From Sphingomonas faeni (GTDB taxonomy: Bacteria > Pseudomonadota > Alphaproteobacteria > Sphingomonadales > Sphingomonadaceae): DNA of 64,000 nucleotides. Positions 9,516 to 17,400 of the stretch are shown piece by piece. The notes below the pieces were generated by a model. That model saw only the letters and a program-made list of their open reading frames with translations, was not told the origin of the DNA and did no database searches. The stretch covers positions 2,030,501 to 2,094,500 of the forward strand of contig NZ_JAUSZF010000001.1 in NCBI RefSeq assembly GCF_030817315.1, given 5' to 3'. The position numbers and the translations under genes are program-made. Position 1 is the stretch's first letter. Every line of letters starts with the position of its first letter.

Positions 9516-9541
9516 GGACATTTCCGCCGCCACGTCGCGTT
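9516..9541 (+). promoter_or_regulatory. Weak candidate EcfG-type (general stress) promoter
   Basis: GGACA, a 17-nt spacer and CGTT resemble the alphaproteobacterial EcfG consensus (GGAAC, 16-17 nt, CGTT) with two mismatches in the -35. It lies 36 bp upstream of the small gene at 9577. It is listed because the convergent neighbour has a better-matching site with the same spacing. Confidence 0.2.
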
Positions 9542-9576
9542 GACGGTCGCCACAAAGGCAAGCGGAGAGAGATCAC

Positions 9577-9957
9577 ATGGCCGTTAAATTTGCAGGAACG
9601 ATGAACGCGATCAACCGCGGGCTCGACGCGACCAAGCCCACCAAGGGCGCCGACATGGTCGAGGATTGGGAGGCCGCGCTCGCCGATACCGAAGTCTCCG
9701 GCGCCAAGGGCATCCTTCGCGACCTCGGTTCGCTGCGGAAGCAGTTGGAGCGTGACGAACCCGACGCCGACCGAGTTCACGCGCTGCTCCACCGCCTCGG
9801 CACCGCGACCACCAAGATCGCCGACAAGGCCGACAAGTCGCAGGACAAGCTGAAGGCACTGGGCGAAGCACTGACCGAAGCCGGTGAAGACGCACCCGAC
9901 GAGGAAGAGGACGTCGCCGCCGCCGCCGCTCCCAAGCGCGCCCGCAAGAAGGCCTGA
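9577..9957 (+). CDS. Small charged hypothetical protein with lysine/arginine-rich tail
   Basis: The gene encodes 126 residues with no recognised domain. It has a largely helical, alternating-charge body, an acidic run (DAPDEEEDV) and a basic end (PKRARKKA). A good ribosome site (GGAGAGAGA) precedes the ATG. The strong bidirectional terminator just downstream marks the end of the unit. The basic tail could contact nucleic acid, but that is a guess. Its convergent neighbour is a DUF892 stress-type protein, so a role in stationary phase or stress is possible. Confidence 0.75.
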   Translation: MAVKFAGTMNAINRGLDATKPTKGADMVEDWEAALADTEVSGAKGILRDLGSLRKQLERDEPDADRVHALLHRLGTATTKIADKADKSQDKLKALGEALTEAGEDAPDEEEDVAAAAAPKRARKKA

Positions 9958-9961
9958 ACGA

Positions 9962-9999
9962 AAAACGGGCCGGCGATCGCATGATCGCCGGCCCGTTTT
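9962..9999. terminator. Strong bidirectional intrinsic terminator
   Basis: A perfect 17-bp inverted repeat (left arm 9962-9978, right arm 9983-9999) has a 4-nt GCAT loop, an A4 run at the left edge and a T4 run at the right edge. It lies between convergent genes ending at 9957 and 10020 and can serve both. Confidence 0.9.
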
Positions 10000-10019
10000 C
10001 TTACCAAGTCACGAAAGGC

Positions 10020-10535
10020 TCAGGCGGTAACCGCCTCCGCCTTCGCGTTGATCTTCGACGTCGCCATCGCGGTCAGCTTGTCGTCGGTCGCATATTCCTC
10101 GTCGAGCGTCTCCTTCAGGATCGCCGCGATCTCGCTGCGACCAAGCTGGTTCGCCCACGCGATCAGCGTGCCGTAGCGCGTGATCTCGTAATGCTCGACC
10201 GCCTGCGCCGACGCGATCAGCGCCGCGTCGAGCACTGCCTTGTCGGCGATCTCGCCCGCGACCTCGTTGGCTTCCTTGATGATCCCGTCGATCGCCGGGC
10301 AGGTCACTGCCTTGGCCTTCTCGCCGAGCAGTTCGAAGATCCGCTCCAGGCGAACGATCTGGCCTTCGGTCTCGCGCAGATGCGTTTCGAAACCCTTTTT
10401 GAGACCCGGCGCGGTCGCCTTCTCGGTCATCTTCGGCAGCGCCTTGGTGATCTGGTGTTCGGCGTAATACACGTCCTGCAACTGGTGCAGGAACAGGTCT
10501 TCGAACGTCGCGATGTCCTTGGAAAACAGGCCCAT
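10020..10535 (-). CDS. DUF892 / YciE-YciF family ferritin-like protein
   Basis: The 171-residue protein matches the DUF892 (YciF) family: LFLHQLQDVYYAEHQITKAL near the N-terminus, then an E-H rich four-helix ferritin-like body (KGFETHLRETEGQIVRLERI; AQAVEHYEITRYGTLIAWA). Family members are small dimeric ferritin-like proteins of uncertain function that accumulate under osmotic and stationary-phase stress. I chose the ATG at 10535 (MGLFSKD) because GAGGA lies 7 nt upstream; an ATG two codons earlier is too close to it. A candidate EcfG-type promoter lies about 55 bp upstream, which would fit a general-stress gene. Confidence 0.85.
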   Translation of the reverse strand: MGLFSKDIATFEDLFLHQLQDVYYAEHQITKALPKMTEKATAPGLKKGFETHLRETEGQIVRLERIFELLGEKAKAVTCPAIDGIIKEANEVAGEIADKAVLDAALIASAQAVEHYEITRYGTLIAWANQLGRSEIAAILKETLDEEYATDDKLTAMATSKINAKAEAVTA

Positions 10536-10590
10536 GATCATATCCTCGCAGAGCTGGTGCACGCGAAGCGAAATGCTCCGGTGGTGGGGA

Positions 10591-10616
10591 AACGCCCTTA
10601 CCGCGGGGTAAGTTTC
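10591..10616 (-). promoter_or_regulatory. Candidate EcfG-type promoter of the DUF892 gene
   Basis: On the - strand, GAAAC (10616-10612), 17 nt and CGTT (10594-10591) match the alphaproteobacterial general-stress consensus GGAAC-N16/17-CGTT with one mismatch. The spacer itself contains a CTTACC/GGTAAG palindrome. The downstream gene belongs to a stress-linked family, which supports the assignment. Confidence 0.4.
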
Positions 10617-10645
10617 GTCTCTCCAGCCACCGAAGTTTCTCGGGT

Positions 10646-11248
10646 TCAGCCCTTCAGCTTGGCCGCCGTCTCGGCGATTCGCTTGCCCTGATAGCGCGCG
10701 CCGTCGAGCTCTTCCTTGCTCGGCTGGCGGCTACCGTCACCGTCCGAGATCGTCGTCGCGCCGTAAGGCGATCCGCCCTTGACCACGTCCACGCCCATCT
10801 GCGCCTGGAAGCCGTAATCGAGCCCGACGATCGTCAGGCCGTGATGCAGCAGGTTGGTGATGATCGAGAACAGGGTCGTTTCCTGGCCGCCATGCTGGCT
10901 CGCGGTCGAGGTGAACGCACCACCGACCTTGCCGATCAGCGCGCCCGAGAACCACTGGCCGCCGGTCGTATCCCAGAACTGCGCCATCTGCGCAGGCATC
11001 CGGCCGAAGCGGGTCGGCGCACCGACGATGATCGCGTCATACTGCTCCAGCGCGGCGGGGCCTTCGATCTCGGCATGCGCGGTGTCGGTCTTGAAGTGCG
11101 CGGCCTCGACCACCGACTGCGGCGCGGTCTCGGCGACGCGGCGGATGTCGACCTCCGCCCCACCGGCGCGCGCGCCCTCGGCGACGGCGTCCGCCATCTG
11201 CTCGATATGGCCGTAGGACGAGTAATAAAGCACAAGAACCTTGGTCAT
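10646..11248 (-). CDS. wrbA: NAD(P)H:quinone oxidoreductase, WrbA type
   Basis: The 200-residue length and sequence fit WrbA, a tetrameric flavodoxin-like FMN enzyme that reduces quinones by two electrons and so limits redox cycling. It shows the FMN phosphate loop ([15 protein letters not shown]), the [20 protein letters not shown] block and the [14 protein letters not shown] block. The ATG at 11248 is preceded by AAGGAA at a 6-nt spacing. The start is followed upstream by an inverted palindromic repeat pair and then the pirin gene, which is read in the same direction. Confidence 0.93.
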   Translation of the reverse strand: MTKVLVLYYSSYGHIEQMADAVAEGARAGGAEVDIRRVAETAPQSVVEAAHFKTDTAHAEIEGPAALEQYDAIIVGAPTRFGRMPAQMAQFWDTTGGQWFSGALIGKVGGAFTSTASQHGGQETTLFSIITNLLHHGLTIVGLDYGFQAQMGVDVVKGGSPYGATTISDGDGSRQPSKEELDGARYQGKRIAETAAKLKG

Positions 11249-11266
11249 GGGCATTTCCTTCTTAGG

Positions 11267-11411
11267 CTCCCCCTCCCGCAAGCGGGAGGGGGCTGGGGGG
11301 TGGGCACCCGGCTGCGGCAAGCAAGCCGGATCGAAGTGCGTATCTACAACGACGGTCAAGGCGGAGGTGAGCGCGAGCCCACCCCCTGCCCCCTCCCGCA
11401 AGCGGGAAGGG
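11267..11411. repeat. REPIN-like inverted pair of GC-rich palindromes (copy A)
   Basis: Two arms built on CCTCCCGCAAGCGGGAGG-type palindromes face each other (11267-11305 and 11377-11411), each with a CACCCCC/GGGGGTG flank pointing inward, separated by about 70 bp. The layout is that of a REPIN, two REP sequences in inverted orientation. It fills the gap between wrbA and the pirin gene. Confidence 0.7.
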
Positions 11412-11417
11412 AAAAGC

Positions 11418-12137
11418 TTACTCCGAGTCCACCAGAACGATCTCCGCGTCCTCTTGAGCCGTGATCGTCACCGTCTGGCCGCCCAGCAGCGCCGCTCCGT
11501 CGCGCGCACCAAAGGCTTCGTCGCCGATCGTGATCGCGCCGGTCGCCGGCACCAGATACACGTGACGCCCCTCGCCGACCGCATAGTCGACGCTATTGCC
11601 GGCCTTCAGGGTCGCCGCCAGCACCCGCGCATTCGCCCGGATCGGCAGTGCATCGCCGTCATCCTCGAACCCGCTGGCAAGCGTCACGAACTGCCCCGAG
11701 CGCTCGCCCTTCGGAAACGGCTTCGCACCCCAGCTCGGCGCGCCACCCTTGCGGGAAGGCTCGATCCAGATCTGGAAGATCGTCGTCGTCTCGGGCTCGA
11801 GATTATACTCGGCATGCCGCACGCCGGTGCCAGCACTCATCACCTGGACGTCGCCCGCCTCGGTACGCCCTTTGTTGCCGAGCGAATCCTGGTGCGTGAT
11901 CGCCCCGCTGCGGACATAGGTGATGATCTCCATGTCCTGATGCGGATGCGGCGGGAACCCGGAGTTCGCGGCGATCTGGTCGTCGTTCCAAACCCGGATC
12001 GCACCCCAGCCCATCCGGGCGGGATCGTAGTAGCTCGCAAACGAGAAATGATGCCGCGCGTTCAGCCAGCCATGATCGGCATGGCCAAGGCTGTCGAAGC
12101 TGCGGCGATCAACTTTGGAAAGGGTCGTGGTCGTCAT
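11418..12137 (-). CDS. Pirin family bicupin protein
   Basis: The 239-residue protein carries the pirin metal site ([15 protein letters not shown] and [10 protein letters not shown]) in an N-terminal cupin, followed by the C-terminal cupin. Bacterial pirins bind iron; some act as quercetin dioxygenases and others modulate pyruvate metabolism, so the exact role is open. GGAGA precedes the ATG by 6 nt. It is divergent from a LysR regulator at 12361, and a GAAAC-N5-GTTTC palindrome sits between them, the usual layout for a LysR-controlled pirin gene. Confidence 0.9.
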   Translation of the reverse strand: MTTTTLSKVDRRSFDSLGHADHGWLNARHHFSFASYYDPARMGWGAIRVWNDDQIAANSGFPPHPHQDMEIITYVRSGAITHQDSLGNKGRTEAGDVQVMSAGTGVRHAEYNLEPETTTIFQIWIEPSRKGGAPSWGAKPFPKGERSGQFVTLASGFEDDGDALPIRANARVLAATLKAGNSVDYAVGEGRHVYLVPATGAITIGDEAFGARDGAALLGGQTVTITAQEDAEIVLVDSE

Positions 12138-12200
12138 GATAGGTCTCCACTGGTTGAACTCAAGATAAGCGCTGCGATCACGCCGTAAATAGAAACGCTG

Positions 12201-12215
12201 GAAACCGATCGTTTC
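12201..12215. promoter_or_regulatory. Candidate LysR operator (GAAAC-N5-GTTTC)
   Basis: A perfect 5-5-5 inverted repeat lies in the divergent promoter region between the pirin and LysR genes. The size and place fit a LysR-type binding site, although the T-N11-A signature is not exact. Confidence 0.4.
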
Positions 12216-12240
12216 GGTGGGTAATGTTCCTACTCTTGCT

Positions 12241-12340
12241 CCCCTCCCTGGAAGGGAGGGGTCGGGGGTGGGTCGGCCGCTTGGCGGACGCAGCATTCCC
12301 TCGATAGCGGCCCACCCCCAGCCCTCCCTTCCAGGGAGGG
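12241..12340. repeat. REPIN-like inverted pair (copy B)
   Basis: The arm at 12241-12276 (CCTCCCTGGAAGGGAGG core plus GGGGGTGGG flank) is repeated inverted at 12311-12340. About 34 bp separate the arms. It lies directly upstream of the LysR start and probably within its 5' leader. It is closely related to copy E at 53061. Confidence 0.75.
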
Positions 12341-12360
12341 TGGAAGATCTGGAGTCCCCC

Positions 12361-13284
12361 ATGCGCCTGCCCGATCTCGAAGCCTGGGCGATCTTCGCCA
12401 GCGTCGTCGAGCACCGCTCGTTCAGCGCTGCCGCGGACGCGGTAGGGCTCAGCAAGGCGACCGTGTCGAAGGCGATCACCCGCCTCGAAGCGCATCTCGG
12501 CCAGTCGCTCTTCCACCGCACCTCGCGTCGGCTCGCGCTGACCGAAGCCGGCAAGCCCCTCGCCGAACACGCCGCACGCATCCTCGCCGAAGCCCGCGCC
12601 GCCGAGGAGTCCGCGCACGACGCCGCCAGCGCGCATACCGGCCGCGTCCGCCTCGCCGCCCCCATGAGCTTCGGCGTCACCAACGTCGCCCCGATCCTCG
12701 CCGAATTCCTCGTCGCGCACCCGGGGATCGAGGTCGACTTCCACCTCTCCGATGCCCGCGTCGACATCGTCGCCGAAGGCTTCGACGTCGCGCTGCGGAT
12801 CGCCGAGCTGCCCGACAGTTCGCTCCGCGCCCGCCGCCTCTGCAGCATCCAGGCGCACACCGTCGCCGCACCCAGCTACCTCGCGAAGCACGGCACCCCG
12901 ACGCACCCGGCACAGCTCGGCGAGCATCAGCTGGTCGGCTATTCGAACGTCGTCGGCCCGTGGCGCTTCCACGGCCCCGGCGGCGCCGACGTCTCGGTGC
13001 GGCTGCAAGGCCAGCTCACCGCCAACAGCGGCGAGGCGATCGTCCCCGCGCTGATCGCCGGCCTCGGCATCGCCCGCCTGCCCGACTTCATCATCGACCG
13101 CCATCTCGCCTCGGGCGCACTCGTCACGATCCTCGTGGACTGGGCGCCAGCCAAGATCGGCCTCCACCTTCTCACCCCGCCGAGCCCGCTTCGTCCGGCG
13201 CGCGTCGAGGCGTTGATCGACTTTCTCGCGGCACGGCTCCGCGATCCGCACGCGGGGCAAGCGCAAAGCGGCAACCTTGCGTAA
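12361..13284 (+). CDS. LysR family transcriptional regulator
   Basis: The 307-residue protein has an N-terminal winged HTH (FASVVEHRSFSAAADAVGL, then SKATVSKAITRLEAHLG and LFHRTSRRLALTEAG) and a periplasmic-binding-protein-like effector domain to the end. The DNA-binding part resembles the common group that regulates divergently encoded detoxification or pirin genes. It is divergent from the pirin gene and probably autoregulates from the shared intergenic region. The effector is unknown. Confidence 0.92.
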   Translation: MRLPDLEAWAIFASVVEHRSFSAAADAVGLSKATVSKAITRLEAHLGQSLFHRTSRRLALTEAGKPLAEHAARILAEARAAEESAHDAASAHTGRVRLAAPMSFGVTNVAPILAEFLVAHPGIEVDFHLSDARVDIVAEGFDVALRIAELPDSSLRARRLCSIQAHTVAAPSYLAKHGTPTHPAQLGEHQLVGYSNVVGPWRFHGPGGADVSVRLQGQLTANSGEAIVPALIAGLGIARLPDFIIDRHLASGALVTILVDWAPAKIGLHLLTPPSPLRPARVEALIDFLAARLRDPHAGQAQSGNLA

Positions 13285-13514
13285 AACCGGGCCAGATGCC
13301 ATGTAACGTGCTGGATAGACGCTCGAGTTTGCAACCCAGCGCAATCCCAACGACACCCGATACCGGGATGAGGACTTTGAGCAGCGGCCGCGCTCAGTCG
13401 GTAATATCTGTATCGATTCCGTGATTTCCGCGTGGCTGACCCGATAATCCGGTCATGGATTTTCGTCGTCTTCGGCCTGTGTCGGGACAGCGGACCATGC
13501 CGAAACGAAAAGGC

Positions 13515-15233
13515 ATGACCATGCGGCCAGACGCTAACGACACGATTTCTCCAGCACCCCAGACCGGCGTGACCCGGCGCAACCTGCTCGGCTCGGCGAT
13601 CGTCGCCGGCGGTGCGGCGGCGTTGCCGATCGCGCACGCCGACGCCGCGACCACCGAACGGACTGTCGACGTCCTGCTGATCGGCGGCGGCATCATGAGC
13701 GCGACGCTCGCCGTCCTGCTCCGCGAACTCGAGCCCACCTGGACGATCGAGATGGTCGAACGCCTAGACAAAGTTGCCGATGAAAGCTCCAACGGCTGGA
13801 ACAACGCCGGCACCGGCCACTCCGCGCTGTGCGAACTCAACTACACGCCCGTCAACAAGGCTGACGGCAAGGTCGAAATCGCCAAGGCGGTCGAGATTAA
13901 CGAGCAGTTCCAGGTCACGCGCCAGTTCCTCAGCCACCAGGTCGATACCGGCATTCTCGCCAACCCGCGCTCGTTCATCAATTCGACGCCGCACATGAAC
14001 CTGGTGTGGGGCGATGCCAACGTCGCCTTCCTGCAAAAGCGCCACGCCGCGCTCCAGGCGAGCCCGCTGTTCTCCGGCATGGAATACACGACCGACCCGA
14101 AGCAGATTTCGCAGTGGGTGCCTGTGATGATGGAGGGCCGCGCGCCCGGCACGAAGCTCGCCGCGACGCGCTCGCCGCTCGGCACCGATTGCGACTGGGG
14201 CGAAGTCACGCGCCAGTACATCGCGTCGCTCAACAAGCAGGACAATTTCACGCTGACCACCGGCCACGAAGTCCGCTCGCTCGAACGCGAGACGATCGGC
14301 GGCAAGAAGGCGCGCTGGCGCGTCACCGCGCGCGACATGAAGACCGACGAGAAGCAGATCATCAAGGCGCGCTTCGTGTTCGCAGGCGCCGGCGGCGGCG
14401 CGCTGCCGATCCTGCAGAAGTCCGGCATCCCCGAAGCCGACGACTATGCCGGCTTCCCGGTCGGTGGCTCGTTCCTCGTCGCGGACAAGCCCGAGATCAC
14501 CCACCGCCACCTCGCCAAGGTCTACGGCAAGGCCGCGGTCGGTTCGCCGCCGATGTCGGTGCCGCATCTCGACACGCGGTTCCTCGACGGCAAGCAGGCG
14601 CTGTTGTTCGGCCCGTTCGCGACCTTCTCGACCAAGTTCCTCAAGGAAGGCTCGTATTTCGATCTTCCGGCGTCCGTCACGCTCGACAATTTCCGGCCGA
14701 TGCTCGCGGTCGGCTGGGACGATTTCGACCTCGTCGAATATCTCGCGGGCCAGCTCATCATGTCGGACAGCGACCGGATGGACGCCCTGCGCGAGTATTT
14801 CCCGGGCGCGAAGGACGGCGACTGGCGCCTGTGGCAGGCGGGCCAGCGCGTCCAGATCATTAAGCGCGATCCTGAGAAGGGCGGCGTGCTGCGGCTCGGC
14901 ACCGAGATCGTCGCGTCGAAGGACGGCTCGATCGCCGCACTCCTCGGCGCCTCGCCGGGTGCCTCGACCGCGCCGTCGATCATGCTCAACCTGCTGAAAA
15001 AGGTGTTCCCGAACCACCTCGCCACCGCCGGGTGGCAGGCCAAGATCCGCGAGATCGTGCCGACCTACGGCGTCATGCTGAACGAGACACCGGACGTCCT
15101 CGCCGAGCATTGGGCCTCGACCGCCGACACGCTGCAACTCGCGATCCCCTCGCCAACAGTAAGCGTCGCAACCACACAGCGCCCCGCGGCAATGCGCGTA
15201 AAGCCAGACCGCAGCCCCGACCTCGCGCTGTAA
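13515..15233 (+). CDS. mqo: Malate:quinone oxidoreductase with Tat-like leader
   Basis: This FAD enzyme oxidises malate to oxaloacetate and passes electrons to quinone, replacing or complementing NAD-malate dehydrogenase in the TCA cycle. The family is clear from [50 protein letters not shown] and the C-terminal [17 protein letters not shown]. Before the FAD domain there is a leader of about 40 residues containing TRRNLLG, a hydrophobic stretch and an A-x-A site (AHADA), which looks like a twin-arginine signal. Mqo is usually a peripheral protein on the cytoplasmic side, so the leader is worth noting. The start may be 13515 or 13521; AAAAGG precedes both. Confidence 0.92.
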   Translation: MTMRPDANDTISPAPQTGVTRRNLLGSAIVAGGAAALPIAHADAATTERTVDVLLIGGGIMSATLAVLLRELEPTWTIEMVERLDKVADESSNGWNNAGTGHSALCELNYTPVNKADGKVEIAKAVEINEQFQVTRQFLSHQVDTGILANPRSFINSTPHMNLVWGDANVAFLQKRHAALQASPLFSGMEYTTDPKQISQWVPVMMEGRAPGTKLAATRSPLGTDCDWGEVTRQYIASLNKQDNFTLTTGHEVRSLERETIGGKKARWRVTARDMKTDEKQIIKARFVFAGAGGGALPILQKSGIPEADDYAGFPVGGSFLVADKPEITHRHLAKVYGKAAVGSPPMSVPHLDTRFLDGKQALLFGPFATFSTKFLKEGSYFDLPASVTLDNFRPMLAVGWDDFDLVEYLAGQLIMSDSDRMDALREYFPGAKDGDWRLWQAGQRVQIIKRDPEKGGVLRLGTEIVASKDGSIAALLGASPGASTAPSIMLNLLKKVFPNHLATAGWQAKIREIVPTYGVMLNETPDVLAEHWASTADTLQLAIPSPTVSVATTQRPAAMRVKPDRSPDLAL

Positions 15234-15251
15234 AAGGCGCGAGCCTTCCCC

Positions 15252-15310
15252 GTCCCCTCTCCCATCGGGGAGAGGGAGAGACGCCAAAGGCGGCGAAGGG
15301 TGAGGGCACG
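15252..15310. repeat. Single GC-rich palindromic repeat downstream of mqo (copy C)
   Basis: CCCTCTCCC and GGGAGAGGG form a palindrome around ATCG, followed by a GACGCCAAAGGCGGCG/GGGTGAGGG tail. The style matches the other intergenic palindromes here, but the inverted partner is absent. It may act as the mqo terminator. Confidence 0.55.
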
Positions 15311-15353
15311 AGCACCAGCTACGTTTGGCTGACTCTTTTCCACCCCGCCACGC

Positions 15354-15410
15354 CGTCACTCTGACGAAAGTCAGGATAACACCGTCATCCTGACGAAAGT
15401 CAGGACCCAG
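15354..15410. repeat. Two tandem copies of a CTGACGAAAGTCAG-type repeat
   Basis: CTGACGAAAGTCAGG occurs at 15361-15375 and again within 15383-15410. The second copy, a 28-bp unit with core CCTGACGAAAGTCAGG and flanks CGTCAT and ACCCAG, is identical to the copy at 16745-16772 on the other side of ctrA. Confidence 0.75.
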
Positions 15411-15886
15411 AGTACCAGCCACGGCCCCACACCCCGACAGCAACTTAAGCCACGTCGACCAACACCCAGGAACACTCCTGTCCTACATCACGACCATCTG
15501 CCACGATCGACCAATGAGCGATCCAACCGTCCAACCCCTGCAACGCCAAACTGGCCACAAAACGCCCGCATCCAGCGATCGAACGCGACCTGCGAAAACT
15601 CTCCCAGCGTCTATACTTCCTATACTTCACTCGGTTTTGCCTCGTACGGCACCCCTCACGCGGCCCGCACCAGCATGAACCGCCTGGCCCCCGAAGCAGA
15701 CGATTCGCGCTCCATTCGATCGCATTCAGTCCGCAGCATGCATCTGCGCGTGTTGCCTGGCGGGGACATCGCAAAGACTATCGACCGGACGATGCTCGGG
15801 CCCAACCTGACGCCCAGACCTCTGGCCGATTATTTGTAAGGAATTCAACTGCTCGGCGGAGATCCGTGCTTTCGGGCGCGTCAACC
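15411..15886. other. Long intergenic stretch upstream of ctrA; one doubtful 54-codon ORF
   Basis: I see no convincing gene. A short + ORF at 15675-15839 (ATG to TAA, beginning MNRLAPEADDSRSIRSHS) lacks a clear ribosome site and a recognisable family. A - strand frame across 15445-15774 is rich in C, W and R and looks non-coding. The region may hold a long ctrA leader or decayed sequence. Confidence 0.4.
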
Positions 15887-15902
15887 TTAGTTTCAAATTA
15901 AC
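15887..15902 (+). promoter_or_regulatory. CtrA-box-like site upstream of ctrA
   Basis: TTAG-N7-TTAAC differs by one base from the CtrA consensus TTAA-N7-TTAAC. It lies 90 bp upstream of the ctrA start, where autoregulatory CtrA sites occur in related bacteria. A second half-site (GTTAA) is at 15926-15930. Confidence 0.55.
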
Positions 15903-15991
15903 CTTTTGCCTTCAGACGTTGTGTGGTTAATGAATAGAAGTCGAGCGGCTGGCATGGGGTGTCGGGCGGTTTCGCTTAGAGGGGACGACGC

Positions 15992-16693
15992 ATGCGCGTG
16001 CTGCTGATCGAGGACGAGCCGACCACGGCCAAGGCTATCGAGCTGATGCTGACGACCGAAGGGTTCAACGTCTACATCACCGATCTCGGGGAAGAAGGCC
16101 TCGATCTCGGCAAGCTGTATGATTACGACATCATCCTGCTCGACCTGAACTTGCCGGACATGCACGGCTACGACGTGCTCAAGCGCCTGCGCGTCGCCCG
16201 CGTCGCGACCCCGGTGCTGATCCTGTCGGGAGTCAACGAGATGGACTCGAAGGTGCGCAGCTTCGGTTTCGGTGCCGACGACTATGTCACCAAGCCGTTC
16301 CACCGCGAGGAATTGATCGCGCGCATCCACGCCGTCGTCCGCCGCTCGAAGGGACACAGCCAGTCGGTCATCCGCACCGGCAAGCTCGCGGTCAATCTCG
16401 ACGCGAAGACGGTCGAAGTCGGCGGCAGCCGCGTCCACCTGACCGGCAAGGAATATGCGATGCTGGAGCTGCTCTCGCTCCGCAAGGGCACGACCTTGAC
16501 CAAGGAAATGTTCCTCAACCACCTTTACGGCGGGATGGACGAGCCGGAGTTGAAGATCATCGACGTGTTCATCTGCAAGCTGCGGAAAAAGCTCAGCCTC
16601 GCCTGCGATGGCGAGAATTACATCGAGACCGTCTGGGGCCGCGGCTACGTGCTGCGCGAACCCGACGAAGCGCTCGAATCGCAAGTCGCGTAA
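15992..16693 (+). CDS. ctrA: Cell-cycle response regulator CtrA
   Basis: The 233-residue protein is an OmpR-type regulator: receiver domain with [18 protein letters not shown], phospho-acceptor Asp in [18 protein letters not shown] and Lys in [11 protein letters not shown], then a winged-helix domain with [17 protein letters not shown] and [11 protein letters not shown]. These stretches are close to CtrA throughout alphaproteobacteria, where it is phosphorylated through CckA-ChpT and controls cell division, motility and pilus genes. GAGGGGACG precedes the ATG. A CtrA-like box upstream suggests autoregulation. The decayed Tad pilus locus 13 kb away belongs to a class often under CtrA control. 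Confidence 0.96.
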   Translation: MRVLLIEDEPTTAKAIELMLTTEGFNVYITDLGEEGLDLGKLYDYDIILLDLNLPDMHGYDVLKRLRVARVATPVLILSGVNEMDSKVRSFGFGADDYVTKPFHREELIARIHAVVRRSKGHSQSVIRTGKLAVNLDAKTVEVGGSRVHLTGKEYAMLELLSLRKGTTLTKEMFLNHLYGGMDEPELKIIDVFICKLRKKLSLACDGENYIETVWGRGYVLREPDEALESQVA

Positions 16694-16744
16694 CGCCCCA
16701 GTTTCCCGGGACCACGAAGTTTTACAGGATGCCCGCTCCGTCTC

Positions 16745-16772
16745 CGTCATCCTGACGAAAGTCAGGACCCAG
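16745..16772. repeat. Third copy of the CTGACGAAAGTCAG-type repeat
   Basis: This 28-bp copy is identical to that at 15383-15410. The core is the hairpin CCTGAC-GAAA-GTCAGG. It abuts and overlaps the broken 3' end of the phospholipase D pseudogene. Confidence 0.75.
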
Positions 16773-17267
16773 GGTATAGAAGGGCGCCCTCGGGATGATA
16801 CATCAGCCGCCGGTGCGTGTCGCGCCGGTGCATTGCCTCCATCAACGCCAGCGCATCGTCGAGGATGACGATCTTCTGGTGATGCGACGCCGCGGTCGGA
16901 TGATGCCCGTCGAGCTTGGTATGAATCCGCTTGTGCCGCATCCACTTGATCATCGTGAACAGCATCGACCCGCGAAACAGCGACTTGAACGCACCGGTAT
17001 TCCCAGCGCAGCACGAAAATCTCGAATTCGGGATCGCGTTCGACCAGAATGCATGAATGCTCCAAGGGTGCTGGGTTCGCCCGGCCGGTCGACGCCCGGC
17101 TCCAGCGACATGCGCGCATCGAAGGCCTTGCCGATCAGCAGGATGCGCCGCCTCGCACCGAGCATCGCAACGCGTGCCGTTTGGAAATAGTCCGCCGCAT
17201 CGACGATCACCGCCATCCGCTCGGCGCGTTCGATCCGCCAGCGCTCCGTCCCAACCTGCCTCGGCAT
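16762..17267 (-). pseudogene. Phospholipase D family remnant (frameshifted and 3'-truncated)
   Basis: Three - strand frames together give the N-terminal part of a PLD-superfamily protein. The pieces are WRIERAERMAVIVDAADYF and ILLIGKAFDARMSL in one frame, FEIFVLRWEY in a second, and MLFTMIKWMRHKRIHTKLDG plus SHHQKIVILDDALAL, containing the first HxK(x)4D catalytic motif, in a third. The first two pieces are joined by a frameshift near 17080 and the third by another near 17000. After the first HKD motif the homology fades and the frame runs into the CTGACGAAAGTCAG repeat. The second HKD half is missing, so this is a dead gene. Confidence 0.8.
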
Positions 17268-17400
17268 CCCTTCGCCCGCTGCCGGATGATATATGCCGCC
17301 CGCCGTTTGGTTTCGTGAACGCCCTGTATAGCCGCGCGCCGCCGCCCAATCTGGAGGGACGATGGCCGCTCCTCCTACCCAGCCGCCGGCATAGCGCAAG

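Noticed and set aside
9962..9999. Operator or attachment site, because of the perfect 17-bp dyad
   Set aside because: The A4 and T4 edges, the tetraloop and the position between two convergent stops identify a bidirectional terminator.
11267..11411. CRISPR array
   Set aside because: There are only two arms in inverted, not direct, orientation, no regular spacers and no cas genes nearby.
12178..13356. 392-codon - strand frame overlapping the LysR gene and the REPIN copy
   Set aside because: It runs through repeat DNA and is antisense to a clear LysR protein; the composition is that of a shadow frame.
15445..15774. 109-codon - strand frame in the ctrA upstream gap
   Set aside because: It is rich in Cys, Trp and Arg, lacks a ribosome site and resembles no family.
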